A stretch of 64,000 bases of DNA, taken from Neckera pumila (Eukaryota > Streptophyta > Bryopsida > Hypnales > Neckeraceae). Each line of letters opens with the position of its first letter. The stretch's first letter is position 1. The translations under genes were made by a program, and so were the position numbers. The DNA lies in assembly GCA_963969595.1 (NCBI GenBank), contig OZ018414.1, positions 14,615,660-14,679,659 on the forward strand, in the 5' to 3' direction. Under the pieces are notes generated by a model. The model was not told the origin of the DNA and searched no databases. It saw nothing but the letters and a program-made list of their open reading frames with translations. This document shows positions 21,964-33,109 of this stretch, piece by piece.

Positions 21964-22665
21964 GAGGAGCTGCAAGAAACACTTACCGGTGTTGGCTCAA
22001 AACAGCCTCAGTATTCAAGTACTATGACTTCCGGAATTATTATTTTTAAATTGAAATAAAATGTAGATAGTTTGTAAAGCATTCAAAATAATATGTGTGT
22101 GAAATTTAGACCTAGAAAAATTTAACTCTAAAAGTTATGCACATTCAAAGAGAGATGGAAAATGCAAGAAAACTGATACTTTGGGATTTGATTTTTAGAA
22201 AACAGTAAAAAATACTCAAAAAATCCCCCCAAAAAAATCCATCTTTATAACTTGAAGATGCTTCTTCTCAACCATTGGCATCTTTATGGAAAAAAATTGT
22301 ATTATCTTCATGTGCGCAAAGGTAGTACTCATACTTTATTTTTTTTAGAAAATCTCTTTGTAGGCTTGTGTAATTTTAGCAAAACTCCTTGAGTCTCAAT
22401 TTTTACCTTCAAATTTGCATTTTTGGATCGGAAACAATACTAAAATCCTCCAAATGACCAAGGTAGACATCCAATCAATCAATTTAAAAATAATAAACTA
22501 ATTTTTAAGAAAAAAAAAAATTACTCATTATTTGAAACTACTATATGTACCTTCATTTCAAATTTCATAGAAAGTGGGCATATGACACAAAAGTTATGAG
22601 CAAAAAACTACCTATGCAAGGCCAAAGGGACAAAATAAAAGGACAAGTGTTTCTTGCAACAATCC
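21964..22665. mobile_element. TIR element with 4-bp target duplication AATG
   Basis: The left end GAGGAGCTGCAAGAAACACT pairs with the inverted right end, whose complement reads GGATTGTTGCAAGAAACACT. AATG flanks both sides (21960-21963 and 22666-22669). The 702-bp interior is non-coding. The same TTGCAAGAAAC terminus occurs at 55651-56392. Confidence 0.7.
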
Positions 22666-22669
22666 AATG

Positions 22670-23139
22670 ATTTATCTAATTTTTTTAAATTTTTGAATAG
22701 AAATTGAAAAAAATTCATACCAAATATCAAATATGCTTAAAATATATGAATACTTTCCTAGAGGTCTTTATAATACTATAGAACAATAAATTGTACAAAA
22801 TATTATCATGTAATTCTAAGATTAAAAAACCAATAGTTTTTTGGTAATTGGCTAAAAGTTCAAATTGCAATGAAATATTTAATTTCAGGAGTTTTTCAAA
22901 ATTTGAAATTGGAGTGAAAACTAAACTTGACAAGTTTCATTGCATTAGTTGAAGTTGCCAAAATACACAAAATGGTGATCCATAGATTTACCTTTTTTTT
23001 TTATGAAAGAATGTCAAAAAGTATCACTAAGAATGAATATCCAACAACACTCTTTGAAAAAGGGTTCAAGGAAATCTACCTCCTTCATAAAAAAATTGGA
23101 TGAAATTCTTTTTTGTCCTAGAGGCTTCTTTGAAAACCT
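22670..23139. other. AT-rich spacer, no gene seen
   Basis: Low-complexity AT-rich DNA with only accidental short frames. Confidence 0.4.
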
Positions 23140-23325
23140 TAATGTTTTAAGCTCCTACTTTTCTCACCGTAGATCCAAATGCCACAAACCAAAGTCAGTG
23201 CATCCCTTCTAGCAGAGACTTTTTCAACGGTACCATGAACGCAATCGGAAAATAGACGATCCAATAGATCTCACTGTAATAAAGAAACAAACAAAACAAA
23301 CAAATGGCCTAATTTAAGGTATAGA
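23140..23325 (-). mobile_element. Helitron-like element, truncated, abutting the next copy
   Basis: The core (CACCGTAGATCCAAATGCCA, CAACGGTACCATGAACGC), the (TTTG)n tract and the inverted TCTATACCTTAAAT end are present. The CTAG half is missing. Its 5' TC (GA at 23324-23325 on the plus strand) directly touches the CTAG of the next copy. Confidence 0.65.
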
Positions 23326-23608
23326 CTAGTGTGCCCCATGCCATTGCTACAACCAAAACAAAAAGAAAAGTTATTTTTTTATTTTTTTATTCATATGATT
23401 TTATTTTTTTTATTCATTTAATTTTTTTTAAATTTAATAACTTTTTCACCGTTGGTCCAAACACCACGAAACCAAGCCCGTGCACCCCTCTTCACCAAGG
23501 GCTTTTTGACGGTACCAATTATGCGGCTAGGAGACGCACGGATAAAGAGATCTCAACATAACAAACAAACAAACCAAACAAACAAACAACTTGTCTTAAA
23601 GGTATGGA
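23326..23608 (-). mobile_element. Helitron-like element, head-to-tail with its neighbour
   Basis: CTAG at 23326-23329 and inverted TCCATACCTTTAAG at 23608 bound a 283-bp copy with the full set of family blocks (GTGCCCCATGCCATTGC, CCGTTGGTCCAAACACCACG, GACGGTACCA, ACAAAC repeats). No base separates it from the copy at 23140-23325. Confidence 0.75.
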
Positions 23609-24279
23609 TTTTTCCAAAGCCTAACATAGTAAGTTTCTAAAACCATGCCCTCATTTCATGTACATGACTTGTACATCTCAATATAATATCAACTTTACTT
23701 TTAAGTTTTTTTTAGCATGCATCTGCGTACGCATTTGGAAATGGGAATGCGCACCTTTTGCGCCTATCTTTAGAAGAATTTGAACTTTTTTTGAACTTTC
23801 GGAAAACTTAGTCCTCAGTCTTCATATAGACCCCCCTTAAATTGTTGAAATGTTGACCTTTCCTTTCTACCTACTATAAAAATTTCAACCTCCCTTCCCT
23901 TCCTGCTTAGTTAGTCTAGAGTTTTTCTTCTTGCAAAGATTTGTAAGTCTAAGTGAGTCCCTTAGAATGGCTTTTCAGAGTCTAATGTGGGACCTTATAT
24001 GAATAAACTCTTCAAGTACGTCAACTATTTAGACTGGTTGGAGTTCTTTCTCTTTGAGATGCAACATACATAACATTATTAACCAATTCTAGTCAAGATT
24101 CTAGTATGAGTTCTTTTGCTCCCCCGCAAAGTAGGAGCCTCAATCTTGCAATTTTATAGTCAACCAATGATTCTCTGCAGATTAAACTAATTTCACTTTT
24201 GGCAATTTTGGAGAGGGACTATACCGATCTCCAAGGGAAAACGGTTTAGGTTGGTTATTAATGTGACGGATTCTCCTAG

Positions 24280-24730
24280 TGGCAAGTGCTCTAGGCAAGG
24301 CTGTCTTTAAATTCCAACTGAAGTTATTAATAAGCCACTTGGTGTCTCGGTGGGAGAACAAAGATGAATATTTAGAGCATAGCCACCTTTACGTGCTAGG
24401 ATTTCGACACTCTTCAAATGTGGATGAAAAGTGCTATAGGCCCTTCATTAATTTTCTTGAGGCTCAATCCTTACAAGTCAAGAAATAGCCCTTGATGAAT
24501 CTATTTCACCTAAATTTAGTTGCTTTATCCTTTGCTCTACTTGATGAGTGGTCATTTTGCTATTTATGGGTCATATCTGATAAGCAAAGGTAAGGGATAA
24601 GGAAATTGTTAGCTCTTCTTCAAAATTTTCAATTTAGATGGAAAATTTTAGCGTGCCAAGTTTGGCAAGTAACGGTGGCCGTACTAAGTGTTTTTTTTAT
24701 GCGTGATTTTTTGCCAATTGGCTACAACAA
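24280..24730 (+). repeat. Arm of a diverged inverted duplication (partner 27760-28290)
   Basis: Shared blocks with the reverse complement of 27760-28290 appear in the same order: TTAGAGCATRGCCACC, ACACTCTTCAAATGTGGATG, CTACTTGATGAGTGGTCA and GTGCCAAGTTTGGCAAGTA. A short reading frame is conserved in part (LEHSHLYVLGF here, LEHGHPYTLGF in the partner) but is broken by a frame change in this copy. It may be a decayed gene fragment or part of a transposon. Confidence 0.5.
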
Positions 24731-24881
24731 AAAGATGTTGGCTATTTTTGTAAAGAAAGTTTTTATTTTGGGGAATTAGAATAGGCAGATTAATATTGTA
24801 TTTTAAGACTAGTAGCCAAATTTTACCTAGATATTACCTAATTTTGATATAAATACCATCAAATATCGCCCAAGTAGCACA

Positions 24882-25145
24882 TTATACCTTGATTTGTTTA
24901 ATTTGTTTTGTTTGTTTGTTTGTTACAGTGAGATTGTTTAGACAGCACATCCCCTAATTGTATTCTTGGTACCCCATTGAAAAGCTCTCTATAAGGAGGA
25001 GTGCACGGGCTTTGTTTAATAGCATTCCAACTTACAGTGTGAAAGTTACTGAATTTCAAAGTTTTTGTGAATTAAAAAATTAGAAAATGACTGGTCTTTA
25101 TATCTTTTATTTGTTTGATTGTGGCAACGGGACAGGGTACATTGG
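24882..25145 (+). mobile_element. Helitron-like element, first of a tandem pair
   Basis: The copy starts TTATACCTTGATTTG with a (TTTG)n tract and has the core GGTACCCCATTGAAAAGCTC. It ends GGCAACGGGACAGGGTACAT then TTGG, a decayed CTAG. The next copy begins at the following base. Confidence 0.6.
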
Positions 25146-25418
25146 TCCATATCTATAACTTATGTTTGGTTGTTTGTTTGTTTGTTTGTTCAGTTTATTT
25201 AGTTTTGTTTGTTACAATGAGATCTTCTAGACCATGCGTCCCCCGTTTGCATTCTTTATACCATCAGAAAGCCCTTGGCAAGGAGTGGTGCACGGACTTT
25301 GTTTTGTGGCGTTTAGGCTCGCGGCAAAAAAGTTATTGAATTTTGAAGTTTTTATGAATTTAAAAATTATAAAAAATGCTTTTACTTTTATTTTGACTGA
25401 GGCAATGGCACAAGTATA
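25146..25418 (+). mobile_element. Helitron-like element, second of a tandem pair
   Basis: It starts TCCATATCTATAACTTATG directly after the previous copy. The (TTTG)n tract, the core (CCATCAGAAAGCCCTTGGCA) and the 3' part (GAGGCAATGGCACAAG) are present, but a clean CTAG is lacking. Confidence 0.6.
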
Positions 25419-25928
25419 ACATTATTAACCTTTGCTAAGGGGTTCCCTTTTGCTCCCCTCCCTCCTCCCCCCCAAATAGGAGCCCCTCAACAAATAACAA
25501 GAGAATCACTGACAAAGCAACAACACTATACCTCTCATGAACCAATCACTTTTTATACATTATAACTGAAATTTCCCCCAAGGTATCTAGGAGAATTATC
25601 CTTCCACCTGGAGGTAGGCAATTGAGTTGTTAAGCAATGTTATGAGGTGCACTATAGTAAGGCAATTTTTTCCAAAAGCAAGTGGGCTCTAAAAGCAATC
25701 ATGACACATAGGTACATTTTACTTTTTTCAATGTCCCAGTAGTATACACTTCAGGAGGTGGTCGGTTTTAGTGACCACTGCATTTCAACTTCAAAATTTG
25801 TAACTAATTCCACAAAGGTCCATAAAATATGAGACAAATTGGTGCCACTTCCATTTTTCTTCCTATCAAAATTTACTGAAAATTGTTTGAAGGAGTTTAG
25901 CTTCCCGAAAAGGCAATCAGCTCTTAAA

Positions 25929-27159
25929 TAAGGTAAACCAGCCTAAAGCCGCCAGCTTCCTATTTCCACCATCCTAGTTTTGGCCCCATTTCCATCACTA
26001 CACTCATCCAACTCCACTCACTTTCCTGACAAAATCAAAGCTTTGATATCATCAAGACTAATGTGTCAATTTTTCATTGATCCATACTTATGTACTAATA
26101 GATACATGGAAGGGTGGTTATGGGTTGTTGGTATCATGTTTATGACTCCAATCTACAAGTGGTTTTATAATTTCAGAGTTGACACTTCAAAAATTCACAA
26201 AAATTACAATTTTGATTGAAAAATTATAATTCCACTTGGGTTTGAATTGCGAAACAAGCACACACACCTCTGAAAAATACATGCCCTTCTTGGAATTGGC
26301 CCCAATATACTCAGATTGCAAATCAGGGTGGTAATAGGCTTGTCTACCTTAGTCGGTTTAAGAGCAGACTAACTTAACTTTGTGAGTATCGAAGAAATAA
26401 CTGGCTCCTTCTCCCAAATGAATTAACAAATGAATTAAAAAGAAAACACTGCCCACTGCATGCTCTTAAAGCAGGGGGCGCAATCAGTTCCTTGCATGGC
26501 CGCCAGCCTTGCACGGTGACGGTGCTGCCGTACACTCTTTTGGGCCCTCACGGACTGTGCCTTGCTAATATTAGCGGTCCCTCTAATTTCAGTAAGTAGT
26601 GGCCGATTTGGTACTGAAATTAGAGGACCTTTAGAGGGACCTTTAGAGCAGGAGGGAGCCAGGGAGTGACGAGAGCGTGACGTAACGTTCCTCCTTTCTA
26701 TCAGTGAGTGCCCTGCTCTTAACTTAAGGTCGGACCACCTATAAAGTAGGATTCTCTAAAAATGACCATTTAAGGGCTGGTCCGCCTTTTTTTTTTTTAG
26801 GTTTGCGTGATTAGAAATATTTTTCACCCATTTTTCAGAAAAAGAAAAATGGATGAAGAATGTAATCCAAGTGGTTTCATATTTTTTGAAGCATGTTTGA
26901 ATTAGTTATGAATTTCCTAAGATTTTTGTTGTAGATACCTATTTGTGACCCTAGGTCTCCCAAAATGTGTCCACTTACAACTTCTAAAGTGATTTGAGGA
27001 AATCAAGGCCAATGACTGGCTCTTGCAATAAAGAATACTTTTTGGGGGCGTTCCATCAATGACTAAAGTGGTCCATTTAAAGACCAACTCATATCTATTC
27101 AGTACCATTGAGTAGGGTTGATTTGAAGAAGCCGGTCGCTTTTAGAGCATCCTACCTTA
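25929..27159. mobile_element. Probable element with TAAGGTA-type inverted termini
   Basis: The left end TAAGGTAAACCAGCCTAAAG and the right end (complement TAAGGTAGGATGCTCTAAAA) match each other and the 2710-4194 element, with GCCRSC and AGCTTC continuing inward. The interior is composite: internal inverted segments at 26336-26363 and 26708-26745 enclose the GC-rich hairpin near 26576. No target duplication was identified, so the boundaries are tentative. Confidence 0.4.
26576..26629. repeat. GC-rich stem-loop with 18-bp arms
   Basis: GGTCCCTCTAATTTCAGTA (26576-26594) is inverted as TACTGAAATTAGAGGACC (26612-26629), with one bulged base and a 17-base loop. Just upstream is the palindrome GCTAATATTAGC (26564-26575). 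The surroundings (26450-26720) are much richer in G+C than the neighbourhood. Confidence 0.75.
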
Positions 27160-27165
27160 TCCAAT

Positions 27166-27375
27166 TACAGTAGAACTTTTTTTAGTGCATAATCTAAGGA
27201 TTATGCACTAAGAGAGGTTTAGGCAGTAGGAGAGGTTATGTACTGAACATTGGCTAACGTGGTCTCTCACTATGGGACCTCCGACTACTATTCACAAATA
27301 AATGCTTCAAAGTATGACCTCTCTTACTATTTATTATGCACTAAGAGAGTAAGCGCTAGGAGAGGTTCTACTGTA
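27166..27375. mobile_element. Emigrant-like MITE (pogo/mariner type)
   Basis: The termini are CAGTAGAAC at the left and, as complement of the right end, CAGTAGAACCTCTCCTAG, with TA on each side (27166-27167, 27374-27375). A perfect inner palindrome surrounds 27185-27208 (arms AGTGCATAATC and GATTATGCACT). CAGTARAACCTCT termini with a TA target are known from plant pogo-like MITEs. Confidence 0.75.
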
Positions 27376-27759
27376 CTTAAGCAACTGTGGCACAGATGGT
27401 GACCAATTGATTGTAATCGAGATTTTTCCTGTGTAGGGAGATAGAAAATACTGAGATTGCAAAGTTTTCAGATTTTTTTTTGCAAAACTGAAATTTCTAT
27501 GAATTTTGGGAGCCAAAAAGTGTTCCGAATCAATTCCCAATCACTAGAGTCTTCCAATTCCGATCACTCAAGAACGAGCTTCCTATCTACTATCTACTTT
27601 CTTGTTACTTTCTGCATACATTAGGACATGTATCATGATCTTGCTAGTTCCAACCTTATAAAAGAGAAAAAAACACATTACAAGCCTTGATTGGAAATAG
27701 CTGCACTACCGGTTAGGTACTAGTCTCTGGTTGGAAATAGGTGGTCCAACCTTAGTTTG

Positions 27760-28290
27760 CTTTGTTTGGCAGCTTCTTAGCCCATGTTACAAACTCTTGC
27801 TGCATTTCATGGTTTAAGAGCATCGACGCCCTTACTACTTGCCAAACTTGGCACACTCAAAATTTCCATCTAATATGGAAGAAAAGCTCTCAATTTTGTT
27901 GCCGTCCCTCATCCTTGCGCTCACCAAATACAACCCGTGAGTAGTCTATTGTAGTGACCACTCATCAAGTAGAATAAGGGATAAGGAAACTAAACTTACG
28001 ATGAACTTAGCCATTCCTTGCTTGACACGTTAGGATTGAGTGTCAAGAGAATATTGTGAAGAGCCTATAGTACTTCTCATCCACATTTGAAGAGTGTCAA
28101 ACCCTAATGTGTAAGGGTGGCCATGCTCTAAGTTATTTGGGAGGGAAATGACACCCAAGCACAAGGCAACATGCTTTAGGTCTAAGTAATAAAGGGCTAG
28201 TTGACACCAAGGTTGGACCAAGAGACTAGAACTCCATAAGTGTTCAAGGGGAAGGGAGAAAGACCTAAAATCGCTCACTTCAACTTCAGT
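27760..28290 (-). repeat. Arm of a diverged inverted duplication (partner 24280-24730)
   Basis: The reverse complement carries the same ordered blocks as the partner. On the minus strand a frame at 28278-28030 is open for 82 codons and shares the LEH.H.Y.LGF stretch with the other arm. No protein family is recognised. Confidence 0.5.
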
Positions 28291-28635
28291 ATATAAATGG
28301 AATCAAATTTGCAATTCATTGACTTGCATATAAATGGATATCATAAATTTGTAAGAAAAAAGTATATATTTTTTGGAGAACTCTTTTGTTTTATATGAAG
28401 TTTCAAAGTCAAAATTCAAGTATCCTATAGGTGCATGTTTTAAGTACTTTTAAAGATATCCCAAACCATTCATTAAATACCTCAAAGTATTCTATTTCTT
28501 TGCAACTATATTAGCTCCATGTATACAGTTGGAAACATCCCACATAAATGGTTTAAGGTTATATTGAAACACTTAAGGGGATCTGTATATCACAAAAATT
28601 AATAGGAGGGAGGACAAAATTGGATACATTAGAGG

Positions 28636-28997
28636 TAGGGTTGTCTTGTCTGACATGTTGGTGGGATTTGGTGTCATGTAAGACGTCTGATGTCGCGTGT
28701 CGTATAAGACAAAGTGTCGAACGGGTGTCGCATCTTGTCGTGTAATTCCATCTTCAGCAGCTATTTTTTTTAAAAATCTCACTATAACTATAAATCTAAA
28801 TTTAGAATGTAATATGTATTCATGCAATTGAGACATTATACTAAAATGAAACTTAAATATATCAAAATTGTGTATCTTTGATGAAATATTTTAAAATCAA
28901 CTAGACATTTACTCTATTAGATGTTGTGAGGGCTCTACAAGAAGTTGTATGACGTCTAGTTGTCGCACCCGTCGCAATGTTTGAGAAGACAACCCTG
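28636..28997. mobile_element. Non-autonomous hAT element with 8-bp target duplication
   Basis: The termini TAGGGTTGTCTTG and (complement of right end) CAGGGTTGTCTTC are hAT-like. A perfect 8-bp duplication ATTAGAGG flanks the element (28628-28635 and 28998-29005). Subterminal TGTCG/CGACA motifs are abundant at both ends, as expected for transposase binding sites. It is 362 bp long with no transposase. Confidence 0.85.
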
Positions 28998-29000
28998 ATT

Positions 29001-29263
29001 AGAGGAGATCTGAGCCTTCGGAAGACCGTTTCAAGGTTGTTTTCGATGCTGGAACAGCGCACTACATCAGAAAAAAAAATTATAAAACAAAACAAAACAA
29101 AATTGTTAAAATGTTAAAAGAATACTAAAAAAAATTCAAAAATTCAAAATGACGTGGCAATCGCTTGGCCACATCAGACTGGCCATTTGGCAACGTCCTA
29201 GCATTCCTGCAGAGCTTCCATAGTCTGGAAACTCGCAGTTTCTTAAAGGCCCGAAACTCCTCT
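29001..29263. mobile_element. Small TIR element, family Q copy 2
   Basis: The left end AGAGGAGATCTGAG and the right end (complement AGAGGAGTTTCGG) are flanked by ATT on both sides (28998-29000, 29264-29266). The interior shares GACGTGGCAATCGC...GGCCACATCAG with 30824-31110. The hAT element at 28636 inserted across its left edge. Confidence 0.65.
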
Positions 29264-29393
29264 ATTGCAACTGCCTAAACTTGCTTTTCAGATGACACCA
29301 TGGGTGACAGGAGCCTAAGACAAAATATTAGTGCTAAGATTTAGGATGGTCGTAGTGCATACTAAAGGAGATACTATAGTCAAGTTGTATCTA

Positions 29394-29605
29394 TCCATTC
29401 ATCTATTAAATTATAGACTACTTGTTTTGTTTTGTTTGTTACAACAAGAGCTTTAGATTGTGCCTCTTCTGGTCGTATTCTTAGTATCGTCAAAAAGCTA
29501 TTTGCAAGGAGAGGTGCAATGGTTTTGTTTTGTGGCGTTGCAACTCATGATAGAAAATATATTGAATTTTAAAGTATTTATGAATTAAAGTAGCTTTTTC
29601 ATTCA
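29394..29605 (+). mobile_element. Helitron-like element, 3' truncated
   Basis: It starts TCCATTCATCTATTAAAT after an A, then the (TTTG)n tract, the core (GGTCGTATTCTTAGTATCGT, GGAGAGGTGCAATGG) and TTGAATTTTAAAGTATTTATG. The CTAG end is missing; a TTAA element begins 23 bases on. Confidence 0.6.
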
Positions 29606-29627
29606 TGAAAAATGGCATGATCCTTGG

Positions 29628-30490
29628 TTAATCCGTAAAGGGCCTTCGTTCCTTTGGGGGACAAATGGGATTTTAGGCTGGTACCTACGGGCTGAATTTT
29701 TGTCATTGTTTTCTGAAATTATTTTTGAAGATAGAAAAATTGCTAAGCTTCATGGGAATGTAATTTTTTTTCAATCAATGCCCGAAAAAAAAAATTTGTA
29801 TTTAAAATTTATTTTTTTCCCTTATAGGTTATATTTTTGTCTATTTGGAAAGTTTGATTCAATTCATTTGGATTCTTTATGACAAAGTTATGGACAATCT
29901 TGTTTTTTGGGCACTTAGAGCATCTTCGTGAAAAAAATAACTTATAAGATTCATTTCTGAATGCAATTTTAATATTTTTTCAAAAAAAAAATTCCACAAG
30001 GTTTAGTTATTTTGCTAGAACAATCTCACCATTGGGATTAGTGTTTTTTTAATTCCATATAAAAGATATTAATATTTTAAGTTTTCCTTCTATCTCGTAT
30101 CTACTTCTACTTAACAATTTTTTCAATAATGAAAATTAAGTAATATTGGATTTTTTTTCCCTAGATTTTTAACTCAATTTTCTACTATAAAGATTTAAAG
30201 CTCAAACTCTGTAGTGCAAAACATTTGAGTTAAAAATGTTCAAAGTCATAAGATCTAGTCCCATAATGTGCTGAAAAATTTGTTTTTTCCACTTTAAACG
30301 CAGATCTCTTGCAATCTATGCGGTCAAAAATTTTGAAATTTTTTCTACACATTTCCATACTAGTCAGGTGTAAGATCCTACGATTAGATGTGCAAAAAGA
30401 CAATTTTCAATTTTTTTTACTCTTTGCTATAGAAATGATAGTTTTGAAAGTTTTTTGGCAAAAAAAAGGCCTTGGTTCTTTAGGGATTAA
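29628..30490 (+). mobile_element. TTAA-family MITE (piggyBac-like)
   Basis: TTAA at 29628-29631 is followed by TCCGTAAAGGGCC, and GGTTCTTTAGGGA precedes TTAA at 30487-30490. The body is collinear with 62355-63291, including AAAGTTATGGACAATCTTGT, CAATCTCACCATTGGGATTA and CAATCTATGCGGTCAAAAAT. It is 863 bp and non-coding. Confidence 0.85.
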
Positions 30491-30823
30491 AGTATAAACC
30501 CAAATTGGACCACTACCCACTTCTTGACCAATAACTGCTTTGGGAATTCAAATGGTCACAAACTTGGGCTTGGTGTAAACTGGCTAAACAAAGTGGATTG
30601 CTAGCAAATTCAATATAAAATAATTCTAAAAGTAAATGCTAAAATTGAGCGAAACGATTATTACGTAGATCATTAATTTTTTATGGCAACAAAAAAAGTT
30701 CACAAGAATATTCAAGAATACTCACAAATTTTGGCATTTATCTAATTGCATTTTTTGCAAAAAATATTTAATTCAACACAAGAGTGTAAAACCTATTAGC
30801 ACACTACTGAATTGACCAATATT

Positions 30824-31110
30824 AGATGATATTTGGAGGTCTTGGAGGGCCATTTCAGGCCCGTCCCCTGATCTGCCCAGATTCAGTGAACGCCGGTACG
30901 GGGGTGTTAGAACTTTTTTTTCAAAAAAAAAAAAAAAAAAAAGTTTTTTACCAAAATATTGTTTTAAGCAAAAAAAATTTTTTTTTTCAAAAAATGATGT
31001 GGCGGTCATTGTGCCACGTCAGCCAGCTACTGTTGCTGCGTTCCTGCAGTTTGGGAACGCAACAGATATCAAGGAAACTCGGAGCCCTCCAAGACCCTCG
31101 AATCTCATCT
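30824..31110. mobile_element. Small TIR element, family Q copy 1
   Basis: Inverted ends of about 27 bp (left AGATGATATTTGGAGGTCTT; complement of right AGATGAGATTCGAGGGTCTT) are flanked by ATT on both sides (30821-30823, 31111-31113). The interior has a long A tract and GATGTGGCGGTCATTGTGCC. A 3-bp duplication suggests PIF/Harbinger or a similar group. Confidence 0.7.
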
Positions 31111-31113
31111 ATT

Positions 31114-33109
31114 GTTGACCTATAATAAATTACCGTTGATATGTCCGGACTTCGGAGCATCCACACATTTCCAAATAGTCTCAAATACAACAAAAATAAG
31201 CTTTTAATTCACATGGATTAAAGCTTGAGAATGTTCGCATTTAATGTATTTCAAACACAAACATCGAAGGATGAGGAAATTTAATTCTGGATATTCAATG
31301 ATTGAAAAGTCCTAAATTGCATGATTTGTCTAAATGACAACAAATCTATGACAACAAATTTTGACTATGAGCAAAAACATTTCGTCTATTTATAAAAATA
31401 AATTACTATACATATTTTATGACATAAATGATTTCTTATGACTTCTATCTGTCACAAAATTTTCAATTTTATTGTGAAAATTGATATTATCATGAATTTT
31501 TGAAAGAAAAAGTGGAAAAATTTTACATTAATTTAAAAATTAGAAAATTTCAAACTTAGTGCATATTGATAATCTAAGCCAAATTTATGTATCATTATTG
31601 TTTAGTTAACTAGAAGCCATGTCTGAAGTACAAATTGAAAAGTATATTGAATTTTGGATTGTTTTAAAATTTAAAAATAAAAAACAAAACTATTCTTAAT
31701 AAACTTCATTATATTAATTGAATTGACATCTTATAACTTTTGCATATAGCACTCTATTGTCATTTTTGGACTTCATTTAGTTTGATTGTAATTTGCCTTA
31801 GTGTGACTATAATGCAACTTCATTGGTACACAATTGTGATTATTTGGGAAAAAAATTGGTTTTAAATGATCCTACCTTGTATACACAACAAACATCATCT
31901 ACTTTGCAAACAAAGAAGCTAATAGTTCAAGTATAATATTGTGTAATATTTACAGAGCAAATTAATTAAATTCACATATGAGAAATATTTTGACGTGTAA
32001 TTATGAGTTGTGAAGTCATTGTAGTTATTAATTGAACTTGACTAGACAATTTATAATATTAGAGATACCTTTTAGTATGTCTAATTGAAGATTCAAGTTG
32101 TGTTTTTTTATTGACACAAAATTATTTCTATCTCCATAACGTGTTCAAATTATTTTTGAACAGGCAATAATATACAATTCTTAATATTATCCTCCATTTC
32201 TTATAGCCTTCCAACTATATTGCAAAAAACCACATATACTAACATATGTTTGTGATAAAACTATGTGTTAGTGCTTTGGTGAAAGTTGTAAGTAGCAAGG
32301 TGATTAATAGTGAGGTTGTGCACTTCTAGATCACACAAGGTGGATGTGTCCCTTGTAACCTAGTTTCAAGAGTTTTACATCTCTACTTGTCTATGAAGTA
32401 AGCAATATTTGGATGCAATGTGTAACTTGTTTTATTAGTTTTCACTTATAATTTTTACATTTGTTTCTATTTTCAAGATAATTAATACAGAGTATCAAAT
32501 AGAAGTGTCAAATTGCTAAGCATATATTTTGCAATAAGAAGCAATTTTCAAACCAAATTTGATAATTTTGGATGAAAGAAAGTATTTTTGATAAGGAAAG
32601 TTGGACTTCAAAGTATAAATGAAAGAAAGGAATTGTGCATTTGAAGTTGTGCACTTTGACATAACAAATATATTAACGTAATAATGATGCACATATCTCA
32701 AGTTTTTTTAATGCACAACCTGGATTAGAGGTAGTGCAACTATTGAAAGACAATTTCAAGTAATTTGACAATTTTATGACAACCAAAAAATGAGATGTAT
32801 AATCAAATTTTCCTATAATAACTATGACAACAAAAGTTTAAATTTAAGTTTTAATGATGAATTGCACTATTTTAACTGAAATGATTTTGCCAATTTCTTG
32901 GAAATTCACTTCTAATCACTTTGATAAGGATTCTAGAAGAAGGGCATGGAGAGCCCGGAGCTCTTTTGGAAAGCTTCTTTGAGCTTCTTTGAAGCAAGTT
33001 TGGCCCTCATCTTTGGGAGCTAAAAGGAGTGTCAAAGTAAGACTCATGCTCATAGAATAGAGTTGATTGGGGCAGTACAAATTTGAAATCCCTAAGAGGG
33101 AGTTAAATT
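31114..33109. other. AT-rich spacer, no gene seen
   Basis: About 2 kb of AT-rich sequence without repeats shared with the rest of the window and without plausible exons. A slightly GC-richer patch lies at 32930-33030. Confidence 0.4.

Noticed and set aside
30773..31125. Poly-Lys/Phe open frames near 30900
   Set aside because: They are translations of the A/T tracts inside a small transposon.
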